Made by a program: the position numbers and the translations under genes
In this document: one piece after another, positions 1 through 7,275 of the stretch
Numbering within the stretch: position 1 is the stretch's first letter
How the letters are laid out: every line of letters begins with the position of its first letter
The notes under the pieces: model-generated
The model's database searches: none
Told to the model about the DNA's origin: nothing
Seen by the model: the letters and a program-made list of their open reading frames with translations, nothing else
Source: CAYUCJ01 sp049282265
GTDB lineage: Bacteria > Desulfobacterota > DSM-4660 > Desulfatiglandales > Desulfatiglandaceae
Assembly (NCBI GenBank): GCA_049282265.1
Contig: JBAPTR010000205.1
Span: 1-34,676, forward strand
Length of the DNA: 34,676 bases
Direction of reading: 5' to 3'

Positions 1-23
1 GATAGTTTGTTCGAGATTAAGGC

Positions 24-82
24 ATGCGAAAATTTTAACCGCAGGAATACATTGAGGTATTTCGAGGATTAAAATTTGAGCA
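24..82. repeat. Imperfect inverted repeat at the left edge
   Basis: Two AT-rich arms (about 24-42 and 65-82) share ATTTTAA/TTAAAAT cores and flanking GCAT/ATGC, and could form a hairpin with a loop of roughly 22 nt. No gene is visible in 1-154. The element lies beyond the 3' end of the yoeB toxin gene and may be part of a repeat that continues outside the window. Its function is unknown. Confidence 0.35.
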
Positions 83-154
83 TAACGAAGATATCGGGCA
101 AAATAGCCATTTATGGATGGACACTAACTGGAGAATTTAGATCGTTTGCGAGGA

Positions 155-409
155 TTAGTAGTGGTAGCACAACTGAGCGATTTGAATCGCATTTTCTGAT
201 ACTTTATAAACGAACCTGTGTTCATCAGTGATTCGTCGGGACCAGTAGCCTGAAAGAGCATGTTTAAGCAGTTCAGGTTTTCCAACACCCTCAAATGGAG
301 TTCGTTTCGTTTCTTTGATGAGGGTATTGATACGACGAAGAACCTTTTTATCGGTTTTCTGCCAAAAGAGATAATCATCCCAGGCGTGGTCAGAAAAGAT
401 GAGCTTCAC
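155..409 (-). CDS. yoeB: YoeB-type toxin, ribosome-dependent mRNA interferase
   Basis: An 84-residue protein, the normal length for YoeB of the RelE/YoeB superfamily, which cuts mRNA in the ribosomal A site when freed from its antitoxin. It begins MKLIFSDHAWDDYLFWQKTD and keeps the residues known to matter in E. coli YoeB: Glu46 (GKPELLKH), Arg59 (SRR), Arg65 (EHRFVY), and the C-terminal His83-Tyr84. One oddity is the tail QLCYHY, where E. coli has ACRYHY, so an Arg next to the active site is Cys here. The start codon overlaps the last 4 bases of the upstream antitoxin gene, as usual for translationally coupled toxin-antitoxin pairs. It appears intact. Confidence 0.95.
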   Translation of the reverse strand: MKLIFSDHAWDDYLFWQKTDKKVLRRINTLIKETKRTPFEGVGKPELLKHALSGYWSRRITDEHRFVYKVSENAIQIAQLCYHY

Positions 410-657
410 TCTAAAAGTTCCTTTTCGGTACCTTTGTCGTTTTCAAGTTGGACGATAGATTCAATCAAACGCCTGGCGTTCTTTGGTGACCGTAAGAGAT
501 AAGCCGTCTCTTCAAGGGCTTCATAATCCTCAAGTGACATAATGACCACAGAGTTAGAAGTTTTACGTGTAATGATTATCGGCGCCCGGTCTTGACATAC
601 TTTCTCCATTGTCTTTGCAAGGTTTTGCCTGGCGGCGGTATAGGTTATAGCTTCCAT
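406..657 (-). CDS. yefM: YefM-type antitoxin (Phd/YefM family)
   Basis: An 83-residue antitoxin that binds YoeB and represses its own operon. The N-terminal part (EAITYTAARQNLAKTMEKV) is the Phd/YefM DNA-binding fold. The middle has the family block SLEDYEALEETAYLLRSP followed by NARRLIESI, and the acidic tail is the usual toxin-wrapping segment. A GTG two codons upstream would extend it, but the ATG at 657 has GGAGG five bases away and matches the usual YefM start. It is followed by yoeB with a 4-base ATGA overlap. A TGTACA-type operator and a sigma-70 promoter lie directly upstream, consistent with conditional cooperativity. Confidence 0.95.
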   Translation of the reverse strand: MEAITYTAARQNLAKTMEKVCQDRAPIIITRKTSNSVVIMSLEDYEALEETAYLLRSPKNARRLIESIVQLENDKGTEKELLE

Positions 658-667
658 AAACACCTCC

Positions 668-685
668 TGTACAACTTATTGTACA
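668..685 (-). promoter_or_regulatory. YefM-YoeB operator (paired TGTACA)
   Basis: Two perfect TGTACA hexamers (668-673 and 680-685), each itself palindromic, are separated by 6 bp. TGTACA is the known core recognised by E. coli YefM. The distal hexamer overlaps the -10 element of the predicted promoter and the proximal one abuts the ribosome binding site, so binding would block transcription. Confidence 0.85.
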
Positions 686-705
686 TATCGAAATGCTGCT
701 GTCAA
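678..705 (-). promoter_or_regulatory. Sigma-70 promoter of yefM-yoeB
   Basis: On the minus strand TTGACA (700-705) is a perfect -35, followed after 16 bp by TACAAT (678-683), a 5/6 match to the -10. The start point would fall inside the paired TGTACA operator. This is one of the best-matching promoters in the window. Confidence 0.75.
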
Positions 706-921
706 GTGCATATTTGGCGGACATGGGGGACGGGTATTTTTATATTGATTGCCCGACATAATGCCGGACCACTTTCCCAGCTCGTTTTCAAGCTTTCCGC
801 ATAGCGTCCTCTTTCGAAATTTCGATATGATTACAATATGGTATTTGCAATCCCATCTTACTTACGATAAACTTTACCAATCGTACAGAGGTTCTCTCTT
901 TCACTCTTGCTGGGAACGTCA

Positions 922-1131
922 ATGACCAAGGAACACAACAGTATTCAAAGCGATTTTTCCCTTGCTATTTTCCCTGTGATTGAGAAGCAGGTATTCAGGA
1001 TGGGTATTGCCGGCAATTACGGAATAGATTCTTCTGATGTGGAATGGGCTGCGGAGCAGGGGGCTAACTACTGGCTATGGGGCGCCAGTTTCAAAAAAGT
1101 TACCGCAGGGATTAGTGACAGAAAAACTTAA
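922..1131 (+). pseudogene. Aldo/keto reductase, N-terminal fragment
   Basis: The 69-residue reading frame from ATG 922 contains VFRMGIAGNYGID followed by DVEWAAEQGANYWLWG and KKVT. I recognise this as the start of an aldo/keto reductase: first beta strand, then the segment where the family goes on to its catalytic Tyr and Lys. The frame stops at 1131, so the protein would be about one fifth of full length and has no catalytic residues. The sequence that follows in another frame does not resemble the rest of an aldo/keto reductase, which points to a deletion and junction near 1105-1131 rather than a simple frameshift. Confidence 0.6.
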
Positions 1132-1408
1132 TGAATTGTTAATCGGAAAGACGCTTTACGGTGATGGATGGGTAGTTGATAAACCTTGGCTTACAAAATT
1201 GTTTCATGCCGCAGGAAAACCAATGAAATTTAGCGTCAGCCCCTTGGAACTAATCCTCTCTGAAGAGCAAATGGCAATCTGGCACAAAACGAAAGCCAAC
1301 GTTATCAAAGAAATGAAGCTGACGCGCCATAGAGCCAGTAATGATGCTTGGATTATACAGGAAACTTTTAAACTGACTTTTGGAAATCTTAACGAGAAAC
1401 AGTGTTGA
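1106..1408 (+). pseudogene. C-terminal gene fragment, possibly a DEDDh-type 3'-5' exonuclease
   Basis: An open frame without its own clear start follows the aldo/keto reductase fragment in a different frame. It reads GKTLYGDGWVVDKPWLTKLF, then LTRHRASNDAWIIQETF near the end. The pattern (a D in a strand, W..LF, then H-R-A-x-x-D-A) resembles the last two exonuclease motifs of DEDDh nucleases such as HRALDDA. This is recognition by pattern only and the family is uncertain. Without the upstream DxE motif it would be inactive. It may instead be the end of an unrelated gene. Confidence 0.35.
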
Positions 1409-1467
1409 TATTTTTTCATGAATAAAATCAGAGGCTAAGTTAGCTAACCAAAACAAAGAGGGAATTC

Positions 1468-1578
1468 ATGGCTAAAGGAAGAGATACTCAAAAAACAGTT
1501 AAGAAAAAATCAGAAAAAACGTTGAAAGAAAAACGCAATGAGAAAAAAGAGAAGAAAGCCAAGAAGGGTAAGATTTAA
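1468..1578 (+). CDS. Tiny Lys-rich basic protein
   Basis: A 36-codon ORF with a Shine-Dalgarno-like AGAGGGA a few bases before the ATG. About half of the residues are Lys, in a pattern MAKGRDTQKTVKKK then EKTLKEKRNEKKEKKAKKG. I recall similar very short conserved Lys-rich hypothetical proteins in Geobacter-like and Bacteroidetes genomes, but no function is known to me. The composition suggests nucleic-acid or ribosome binding (inference). It lies alone between the gene fragments and dusB. Confidence 0.5.
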   Translation: MAKGRDTQKTVKKKSEKTLKEKRNEKKEKKAKKGKI

Positions 1579-1690
1579 CACTTTAATCAAATGATTTTCA
1601 AGACTTATAAAACTTTCAGGGCTTGATATTGAATCCTTGGCATTCCATTAGGATCATTTCAATGGCGCTGCCTTACACGGGAGAACAGGA

Positions 1691-2668
1691 ATGTTGAGGA
1701 TCGGGTCCCTTCAATTGGAAAATTGGCTCATTATGGCGCCATTGGCCGGTATTACCAACCTGCCGTTTCGAATGATGGTCAAAAAGATGGGGGCGGGACT
1801 GGTAACCACGGAAATGATCAGCGCCAAGGGCCTCGTTCTGAAGAAAAAAAAGACCCTTGCCTATCTGCTAAGCGATATTGCAGAAAAGCCCTTGTCCGTG
1901 CAGATCTTCGGCTCGGAGCCTGAATCCATGGCTGACGCCGCCCGGATTGCCATTGACAGTGGCGCGGATGTCATTGACATCAACATGGGCTGTCCTGTAA
2001 AAAAAGTGGTTAAGACCGGAGCGGGTGCCGCGCTGCTCCGTGCCCCTGAAAGGATACGAGCCATCATTTCCACCGTGCGAAAGGCCTGCCCTGTCCCCTT
2101 GACGGTTAAAACGCGATCAGGGTGGCATTCGAATTCCCCTGACACGCTTTACATAGCCAGGTTAATAGAGGACTGCGGTGCTGATGCGCTGGTCCTTCAT
2201 GCACGATCTGCCTCCCAGGGTTATTCGGGCGAGGCTGATTGGGAACTCATCCGGAAGGTAAAGGATGCCATATGCATACCCGTTATCGGCAACGGCGATG
2301 TGTTCGAGCCCTCCCTCGCCCTGAAAATGAGGGGGCAAACCGGATGTGACGGCGTTATGATAGGACGCGGTGCCATAGGTAACCCTTGGATTTTCAAACA
2401 AATTCTCGCACTGGAAGCGGGTTTGCCTCATCAAAATCCTACCCCGGCTGAACGAAAGGCCCTTATCATGGAACACTTTCGTCATCTTTCCCGCCTGAAG
2501 GGTGAGAGGGCGGCGGCCCGAATCATGCGAGGCCTTCTCATCCGCTATTCAAAAGGGCTCCCGCACAGCAGTGGGTTCCGTGGTGACATTACCGGCATCA
2601 AGGACTTTGACTCGCTCGTTTCAACGATGGAGAGTTTTTTCAACAATCTGGGGGAAATGGAATCGTGA
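1691..2668 (+). CDS. dusB: tRNA-dihydrouridine synthase, DusB type
   Basis: A 325-residue FMN enzyme of the Dus family, which reduces uridines in the tRNA D-loop using NADPH. Visible signatures are MAPLAGITNLPFR at 15-27, DINMGCPVKKVVKTGAGAAL with the catalytic Cys101, the FMN-binding Lys140 in LTVKTRSGW, His170, VIGNGD at 198-203 and the phosphate-binding MIGRGAIGNPW near 223. Length and order are those of bacterial DusB. The usual HGRT after the catalytic domain is HARSASQGYSG here, a mild variation. The stop codon overlaps the ispH start by 4 bases (2665-2668), so it heads a plus-strand operon of dusB, ispH-UbiA and a glycosyltransferase. Confidence 0.93.
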   Translation: MLRIGSLQLENWLIMAPLAGITNLPFRMMVKKMGAGLVTTEMISAKGLVLKKKKTLAYLLSDIAEKPLSVQIFGSEPESMADAARIAIDSGADVIDINMGCPVKKVVKTGAGAALLRAPERIRAIISTVRKACPVPLTVKTRSGWHSNSPDTLYIARLIEDCGADALVLHARSASQGYSGEADWELIRKVKDAICIPVIGNGDVFEPSLALKMRGQTGCDGVMIGRGAIGNPWIFKQILALEAGLPHQNPTPAERKALIMEHFRHLSRLKGERAAARIMRGLLIRYSKGLPHSSGFRGDITGIKDFDSLVSTMESFFNNLGEMES

Positions 2669-4404
2669 AGGTCAAGCTGGCCACCACCGCAGGATTCTGC
2701 ATGGGCGTACGCCGTGCCATGGAGCTGGTGCTTGCTGAAGCCAACAGGTCCGAGGCCCCCATCTATACCTTCGGTCCTCTCATACATAATATGCAAGTAC
2801 TTGATCTTCTTATGACAAAAGGTGTTCGGTCTGTCAAGACCGTGGATAATATTGTCCATGGAAATGTGGTCATCCGAGCCCATGGCATCCCCCCCCAACA
2901 GCGACAGCTCCTCGAGGAGTCCTCCCTCAGAATCATTGATGGCACCTGCCCGAGAGTGGCCCATGTCCAGGCTATTATCCGCCATAACAGCAGGAAGGGA
3001 ATGGCCGCTGTCATCGTGGGAGACAAGGAGCATCCCGAAGTGATCGGTCTACAGGGATACAGCGAAGGCCCTGTGCATGTCATCAACAGCGTCGAAGACA
3101 TTAAGGGGCTTTCGGATGACCTGCCGCTTTTCATCGTGGCACAGACCACCCAGGATGAACAAGTTTATGAGGAGATCACCCGGGAAATCCTAAAGCGATT
3201 CCCCGGGACACGCGTATTCGAGACGATCTGTGATGCCACCCACCACCGCCAGAATGAGGTCCGATCACTGGCGGCCCAGGTTGACGGCATGATCGTGGTA
3301 GGTGGGTATCACAGTGGAAATACAAAAAGACTGGTTCAGATATCCCGGGCGGCGGGTCTTCCCACATTTCACATAGAAACGGAGAATGAGCTTGAGCCCC
3401 ACAGCCTTTCGGGCATGAGCACCGTTGGTGTGACCGCCGGGGCCTCGACACCCAGCTGGATGATCAAAAATGTGGTCAAGAGGATCGAAGACATCCAGAG
3501 CTCCGGGGAAAATCGTCTCAGACACAGGATCAAGAAAATCTCCAAATTCTTTCTGCTCAGCAACCTGGTTGTCGGCGGCGGCGCCGCCTCCCTTTCCTAT
3601 GCCTCCAATGCGCTTTCGGGAAAGACGCCCGGGGCCTCTTATCCCGCCATGACCTTTCTCTACATTTTTGCCATGCATGTACTGAATCGTTTTCTGGACA
3701 AAGGGGCCAGTGCCTATAACGATCCGGAGAGGGCCGCTTTTTACAGGAAGCACCATCTGTTGCTCTCCCTGAGTGGTTTGTGCGCCATTGTGCTTGCCCT
3801 TTTTCTGGCCTATGGACTGGGAAAAACGGTCTTTTTTTCCCTAGCTGCTTTAAGTATCGTTGGGCTGGTCTACAGCGTCCCGCTCATTCCTTCAGTACAC
3901 CAAAAAGACCATCCCTATGCCAAGATCAAGGATATCCCCGGTTCAAAGACCCTGTCGGAATCCCTTGCGTGGGTGGCTGTTATTGCTGTCCTGCCGGCCC
4001 TCGACACAAGCCCCTTTAACTGGACTTTGATCCTGACTACGTCTTCGATGGTTTTCCTTTTGAGTTATGCGAGATCAGGGCTTTTTGACATCCTGCAGCT
4101 CCAGGGAGACCTTATCGTGGGCAGAGAAACGCTTCCCATCACCCTGGGCCTGAAAAAGACCTCGATGATCATCAAATTAGCCCTTCTTCTGTCTGCCCTC
4201 ATCCTCGTGACCGCCCCCCTGTTGCAATGGATGATACCCCTTTCTTACCTCCTCCTGGCATGTGTCCTGGGCCTCTACCTTTGCCTCTCTGCTTATGAAA
4301 AGCAATGGATCTATCCGGGCCTCCCCTTCGAGGCCCTCCTGGAATGCAATTTCCTTTTGGCAGGGGTCCTTGCCATCCTCTGGGTTTATCTCCCATGGCT
4401 TTAG
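2665..4404 (+). CDS. ispH: IspH fused to a UbiA-type prenyltransferase domain
   Basis: A 579-residue protein with two domains. Residues 1 to about 280 are 4-hydroxy-3-methylbut-2-enyl diphosphate reductase, the last step of the MEP isoprenoid pathway (IPP and DMAPP formation on a [4Fe-4S] cluster). Cluster ligands Cys12 (GFCMGV), Cys95 (GTCPRV) and Cys189 (ICDATHHRQ) are present, as are His41, His73, His123 and Glu125 (EHPE). Residues about 284-579 are a multi-helix membrane domain of the UbiA superfamily with YSVPLIP near 403 and the second Asp motif DILQLQGD (475-482) followed by GRETLPITLG. The first Asp-rich motif is degenerate (N341-R-F-L-D345, later ND353) instead of NDxxDxxxD. There is no internal stop or start at the junction, so a real fusion is likely. 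Substrate of the second domain is unknown. Confidence 0.88.
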   Translation: MKVKLATTAGFCMGVRRAMELVLAEANRSEAPIYTFGPLIHNMQVLDLLMTKGVRSVKTVDNIVHGNVVIRAHGIPPQQRQLLEESSLRIIDGTCPRVAHVQAIIRHNSRKGMAAVIVGDKEHPEVIGLQGYSEGPVHVINSVEDIKGLSDDLPLFIVAQTTQDEQVYEEITREILKRFPGTRVFETICDATHHRQNEVRSLAAQVDGMIVVGGYHSGNTKRLVQISRAAGLPTFHIETENELEPHSLSGMSTVGVTAGASTPSWMIKNVVKRIEDIQSSGENRLRHRIKKISKFFLLSNLVVGGGAASLSYASNALSGKTPGASYPAMTFLYIFAMHVLNRFLDKGASAYNDPERAAFYRKHHLLLSLSGLCAIVLALFLAYGLGKTVFFSLAALSIVGLVYSVPLIPSVHQKDHPYAKIKDIPGSKTLSESLAWVAVIAVLPALDTSPFNWTLILTTSSMVFLLSYARSGLFDILQLQGDLIVGRETLPITLGLKKTSMIIKLALLLSALILVTAPLLQWMIPLSYLLLACVLGLYLCLSAYEKQWIYPGLPFEALLECNFLLAGVLAILWVYLPWL

Positions 4405-5219
4405 TCAGCGTAATCATACCCACATTCAACAGGGCGAACCGGGTCAAGAGAGCTGTTTCATCCGTACTCTTTCAGACCTATGAAGATTATGAACTTATTG
4501 TTGTAGACGATGGTTCCACTGACGGAACTCTGGATGGTCTGGAGGTGTTTTCCGGAAGGATAAGATACCTGACCCATGGCTCCAATCAGGGTGTATCCGC
4601 CGCCAGGAATACCGGCATCAGGGCGAGCACAGGCCCCTATCTGGCGTTTCTGGACTCCGATGATTACTGGCTGCCGGAAAAACTGGCGCTTCAGATGGAT
4701 TTCTTTCGGAAATCCCCCGAGATCCATGCCTGTCAAACGGAGGAAATCTGGATTCGACACGGACGACGGGTCAATCCCCGTAAAAAACACCTGAAGCCAT
4801 CCGGCGAGATCTTTGAACTTTCCCTTAGAAGGTGTCTTGTCAGCCCCTCGGCGGTGATACTGGAACGGTCACTGCTGGAGGATATCGGGCTTTTCGATGA
4901 GTCTCTGCCTGCCTGCGAAGATTATGATCTGTGGCTCCGTATCGCCTCCCGCTTTCCCATACATCTGCTCAGGCAGCCGCTTGTCGTAAAGACCGGAGGC
5001 CATCCTGATCAACTCTCGGCCCGCTATCACGGTATGGACCGCTTCAGGATTAGGTCCATGGCAAATTTACTCGGCCGGAATGTCCTCCATCCGGCACAAC
5101 GACAGGCGCTCATGGATGAGCTTCGGAGAAAATGCCGAATTTATGCCACGGGTTGTGTGAAACGTGGAAAACAGGAGGAAGGAAAAAAATACCTCGCCTT
5201 GCCGGATACACTTGCCTAA
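4395..5219 (+). CDS. Family 2 glycosyltransferase (GT-A fold)
   Basis: A 274-residue cytosolic GT2 enzyme that transfers a sugar from a nucleotide donor to an unknown acceptor. ATG 4395 (MALVSVIIPTFNRANR) is chosen because the first 30 residues of the longer frame are only the ispH gene read out of frame. It overlaps the ispH end by 10 bases. Motifs are VVDDGSTDGT (37-45), NQGVSAARNTGI, the metal-binding LDSDDYW (86-92) and the catalytic-base type CEDYDLWLRIA near 174. No transmembrane segment is seen. Its place after ispH-UbiA suggests it could act on a prenyl-linked or lipid acceptor, but this is inference. Confidence 0.85.
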   Translation: MALVSVIIPTFNRANRVKRAVSSVLFQTYEDYELIVVDDGSTDGTLDGLEVFSGRIRYLTHGSNQGVSAARNTGIRASTGPYLAFLDSDDYWLPEKLALQMDFFRKSPEIHACQTEEIWIRHGRRVNPRKKHLKPSGEIFELSLRRCLVSPSAVILERSLLEDIGLFDESLPACEDYDLWLRIASRFPIHLLRQPLVVKTGGHPDQLSARYHGMDRFRIRSMANLLGRNVLHPAQRQALMDELRRKCRIYATGCVKRGKQEEGKKYLALPDTLA

Positions 5220-5224
5220 CGCGG

Positions 5225-5851
5225 TTATTCCCTTTCGAGTATCTTAACCTTCACGATGCCTTCAAGTCCCTTCTGAAAGGAAACGGCATCTCCTTCGTCC
5301 CCGACAATGGTCCCATAGTGCATGGGAATGGCCCACCTCGGCCGGATGGCCTTCGCAGCCTCAATGGCCTGCGTGGATGTCATGACATACGTTCCCGAAA
5401 CCGGCAGGAGGGCGATATCCACATCCATGTCCTTCATTTCCGGGATGAAATCCGTATCCCCGGCGTGGTAGATTCTGAAACCATCCATATGGACGATAAA
5501 GCCCAGCCACCCATTTTTTCTGGGATGAAACTCTTTGTCGGTGTTGTAAGATGGAACCGCGGTAACTGTAATGTCCTCCACAGTCTCCATCTGGCCCGGC
5601 TTCACCACACGGACATCGCCCTTGATCTTCCTTGCCGAGTCCTTTTCGGTGATGATCACGGAACTTTCTTTCTGAATCTTGGCCAGGTCCTCAGGCGAGC
5701 AGTGATCAAAGTGATCGTGGGAGATCAGGATAAGGTCCGCAGCCGGCCCGCTTTCGATCTTGTAGGGATCAAAATAGACCGTCCTTGTGCCGTCGATGCG
5801 AAACCCATCATGTCCCAGCCAGTGAATCTTTTCCAGAAATGTCTCTGTCAT
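5225..5851 (-). CDS. Metallo-beta-lactamase fold metal-dependent hydrolase
   Basis: A 208-residue MBL-fold protein of the UlaG/UPF0173-like branch. Metal ligands are visible in SHDHFDHC (His45, His47, Asp49, His50), HAGDTD (His129, Asp131) and PMHYGT (His178). GGAGG stands 7 bases before the ATG. It lies 68 bp downstream of cooT on the same strand and ends 5 bp from the convergent glycosyltransferase gene. Substrate cannot be told from sequence: members include lactonases, phosphodiesterases and many orphans. The link with cooT and DUF3842 is positional only. Confidence 0.85.
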   Translation of the reverse strand: MTETFLEKIHWLGHDGFRIDGTRTVYFDPYKIESGPAADLILISHDHFDHCSPEDLAKIQKESSVIITEKDSARKIKGDVRVVKPGQMETVEDITVTAVPSYNTDKEFHPRKNGWLGFIVHMDGFRIYHAGDTDFIPEMKDMDVDIALLPVSGTYVMTSTQAIEAAKAIRPRWAIPMHYGTIVGDEGDAVSFQKGLEGIVKVKILERE

Positions 5852-5919
5852 ACCAACACCTCCCTATCAGATATCCTTTTCCTTCAATGTCCGACTACCT
5901 CTTCATACCAGGCGATTCG

Positions 5920-6108
5920 CTAGCCTGCCTCGAGTAAAATTTTGTGATCAAGCAATGAGAGGTTCTTGATATGGCCTTTGAAGACGATTTCCTCTCCAAA
6001 CAGGCTCAACATCTTCACCTGATCTCCCCGATTCTCAAGGAAATCCACATTTTCGAGCAACAGTTCTTCTCGACCGTCTTTCAGCACATAGGCCGTTGCT
6101 TCACACAT
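5920..6108 (-). CDS. cooT: CooT family nickel-binding protein
   Basis: A 62-residue protein starting Met-Cys (MCEATAYVLKDGREELLLENVDF split across the first 23 positions) and ending with an HIKNLSLLDHKILLE segment, which is the CooT pattern. In the family, Cys2 after Met removal provides the Ni(II) site, and CooT was first known as an accessory protein for nickel insertion into carbon monoxide dehydrogenase. AGGAGG lies 9 bases before the ATG. The start overlaps the end of the DUF3842 gene by 8 bases, so the two are translationally coupled. No CO dehydrogenase gene is in the window, so the client here is unknown. Confidence 0.85.
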   Translation of the reverse strand: MCEATAYVLKDGREELLLENVDFLENRGDQVKMLSLFGEEIVFKGHIKNLSLLDHKILLEAG

Positions 6109-6517
6109 TCCTGTATTCCTCCTGGATAATCTTCACCACCTGTTGCACGAGGTGGGGAAGCGGTTCTGCATTGATCCCTACGATCCGGATGTTTTCCTGG
6201 TTGAGGGGAATAATAATTTTTTCGGCGTCGCTGGAACTCACCGCCTCAGCCATGCCGGGAGTCACTTCGCCCATCATTGCGTTGGCCATAAGCACGGACA
6301 GGGGCCCGATAATGATGTCCGCCTTCCGGGCAGTCCGCACAATGGCGTTTTCTCCAGTCGCACCCCGGTTGGCCCCTGCCTTCATCATAACGGAGGTTGC
6401 AATTGAATTGGTCCCCAGGGCCAGTATCTCCGGATTATTCCCCAGCTTTTCCCGCAATCCCTTGATCAGGGTGGCGCCGATTCCGCCTCCCTGCCCATCC
6501 ATAACCATTATTTTCAC
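6101..6517 (-). CDS. DUF3842 family protein
   Basis: A 138-residue protein that I recognise as DUF3842 from MDGQGGGIGATLIKGLR at the N-terminus, ALGTNSIATSVMMKAGA, GATGENAIV and IIPLNQENIRIVGI. The Gly-rich first loop and alternating strands suggest a Rossmann-like nucleotide-binding fold, but no biochemical role is known to me. The start is GTG at 6517 with GGAG seven bases upstream. It heads a minus-strand operon with cooT (8-base overlap) and the MBL hydrolase. Association with cooT suggests a role in metal or corrinoid/CODH-type metabolism (inference). Confidence 0.8.
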   Translation of the reverse strand: MKIMVMDGQGGGIGATLIKGLREKLGNNPEILALGTNSIATSVMMKAGANRGATGENAIVRTARKADIIIGPLSVLMANAMMGEVTPGMAEAVSSSDAEKIIIPLNQENIRIVGINAEPLPHLVQQVVKIIQEEYRNV

Positions 6518-6618
6518 GCTTTTACTCCAGGAAATATTCGTTGATTACCTCACCAAAACCCGCTAAAGTAACTAGCGATTTCATTGTCGCGTCATCGAAT
6601 GAAAAAAGGGGAAACCAG

Positions 6619-7275
6619 ATGCTCTCTTACTGGATCGCATTTTTCCTGGCGGCCTACCTCTTCGCCGCCATCCCTTGGGGGAAAGTGATCGCCCACAAGG
6701 TCGCCGACATCGATATTACCGAGAGAGGAAGTGGCAATATCGGTGCCACCAATGTTTCACGGGAGTTGGGCCTCAAATGGGGCCTCCTGACTTTGGTTAT
6801 GGACAGTCTCAAGGGCTTTTTGCCCGTGTTCCTTGCCGGCCAGTACCTTGGGGAACCCGGCATTGTCCATGCTTTGGGATTGTCCGCCATTGGTGTAGCG
6901 GCCCTCTTGGGGCACCAGTTTTCCCTGTACCGGAAATTCACCGGCGGGAAAGGGGTCGCCACTGCCCTCGGCATCTACCTGGCCATAGCTCCCGTGCCCT
7001 GCCTCCTGGCCGTACTGCTTTTCGTATCAGTGGTCTACAAGTGGGAATATGTCTCCCTCGGTTCACTGGCCTCGGCTTTCTCTATGCCGGTTCTTGCCGC
7101 GCTTTTTGGGAAGCCTTGGCCCATCGCCATCGGAGCCCTGGTCATGGCGATCCTGATCTTTCTAAAACACCGGGCTAACATCCATCGTCTTGCAAGGGGG
7201 CAAGAACACGCGTGGCGCAAAAAGGGTTCTCAGCCCAACCTTTCAAGGAGTCGTTCAAACTCCCCATCGGAATAG
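6619..7275 (+). CDS. plsY: Glycerol-3-phosphate acyltransferase PlsY
   Basis: A 218-residue integral membrane enzyme that transfers the acyl group from acyl-phosphate to glycerol-3-phosphate, the first step of phospholipid synthesis. The start is ATG 6619 (MLSYWIAFFLAAYLFAAIPWG) with AAAAGGGG just upstream. The longer frame from 6541 adds 26 polar residues without support. The three PlsY motifs are visible: SGNIGATN, KFTGGKGVAT and KHRANIHRLARGQE. There are about five to seven hydrophobic segments. The C-terminus carries about 18 extra polar, Ser-rich residues because the gene runs 46 bp into the convergent parB gene. Confidence 0.92.
   Translation: MLSYWIAFFLAAYLFAAIPWGKVIAHKVADIDITERGSGNIGATNVSRELGLKWGLLTLVMDSLKGFLPVFLAGQYLGEPGIVHALGLSAIGVAALLGHQFSLYRKFTGGKGVATALGIYLAIAPVPCLLAVLLFVSVVYKWEYVSLGSLASAFSMPVLAALFGKPWPIAIGALVMAILIFLKHRANIHRLARGQEHAWRKKGSQPNLSRSRSNSPSE

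Noticed and set aside
4305..4394. 30-residue N-terminal extension of the glycosyltransferase
   Set aside because: It is the ispH-UbiA gene read in another frame; GT2 proteins start close to VSVIIPTFN, which fits ATG 4395.
5132..5923. 263-codon plus-strand frame
   Set aside because: Lies antisense to the MBL hydrolase gene, which has clear metal motifs; no family resemblance and no ribosome binding site.
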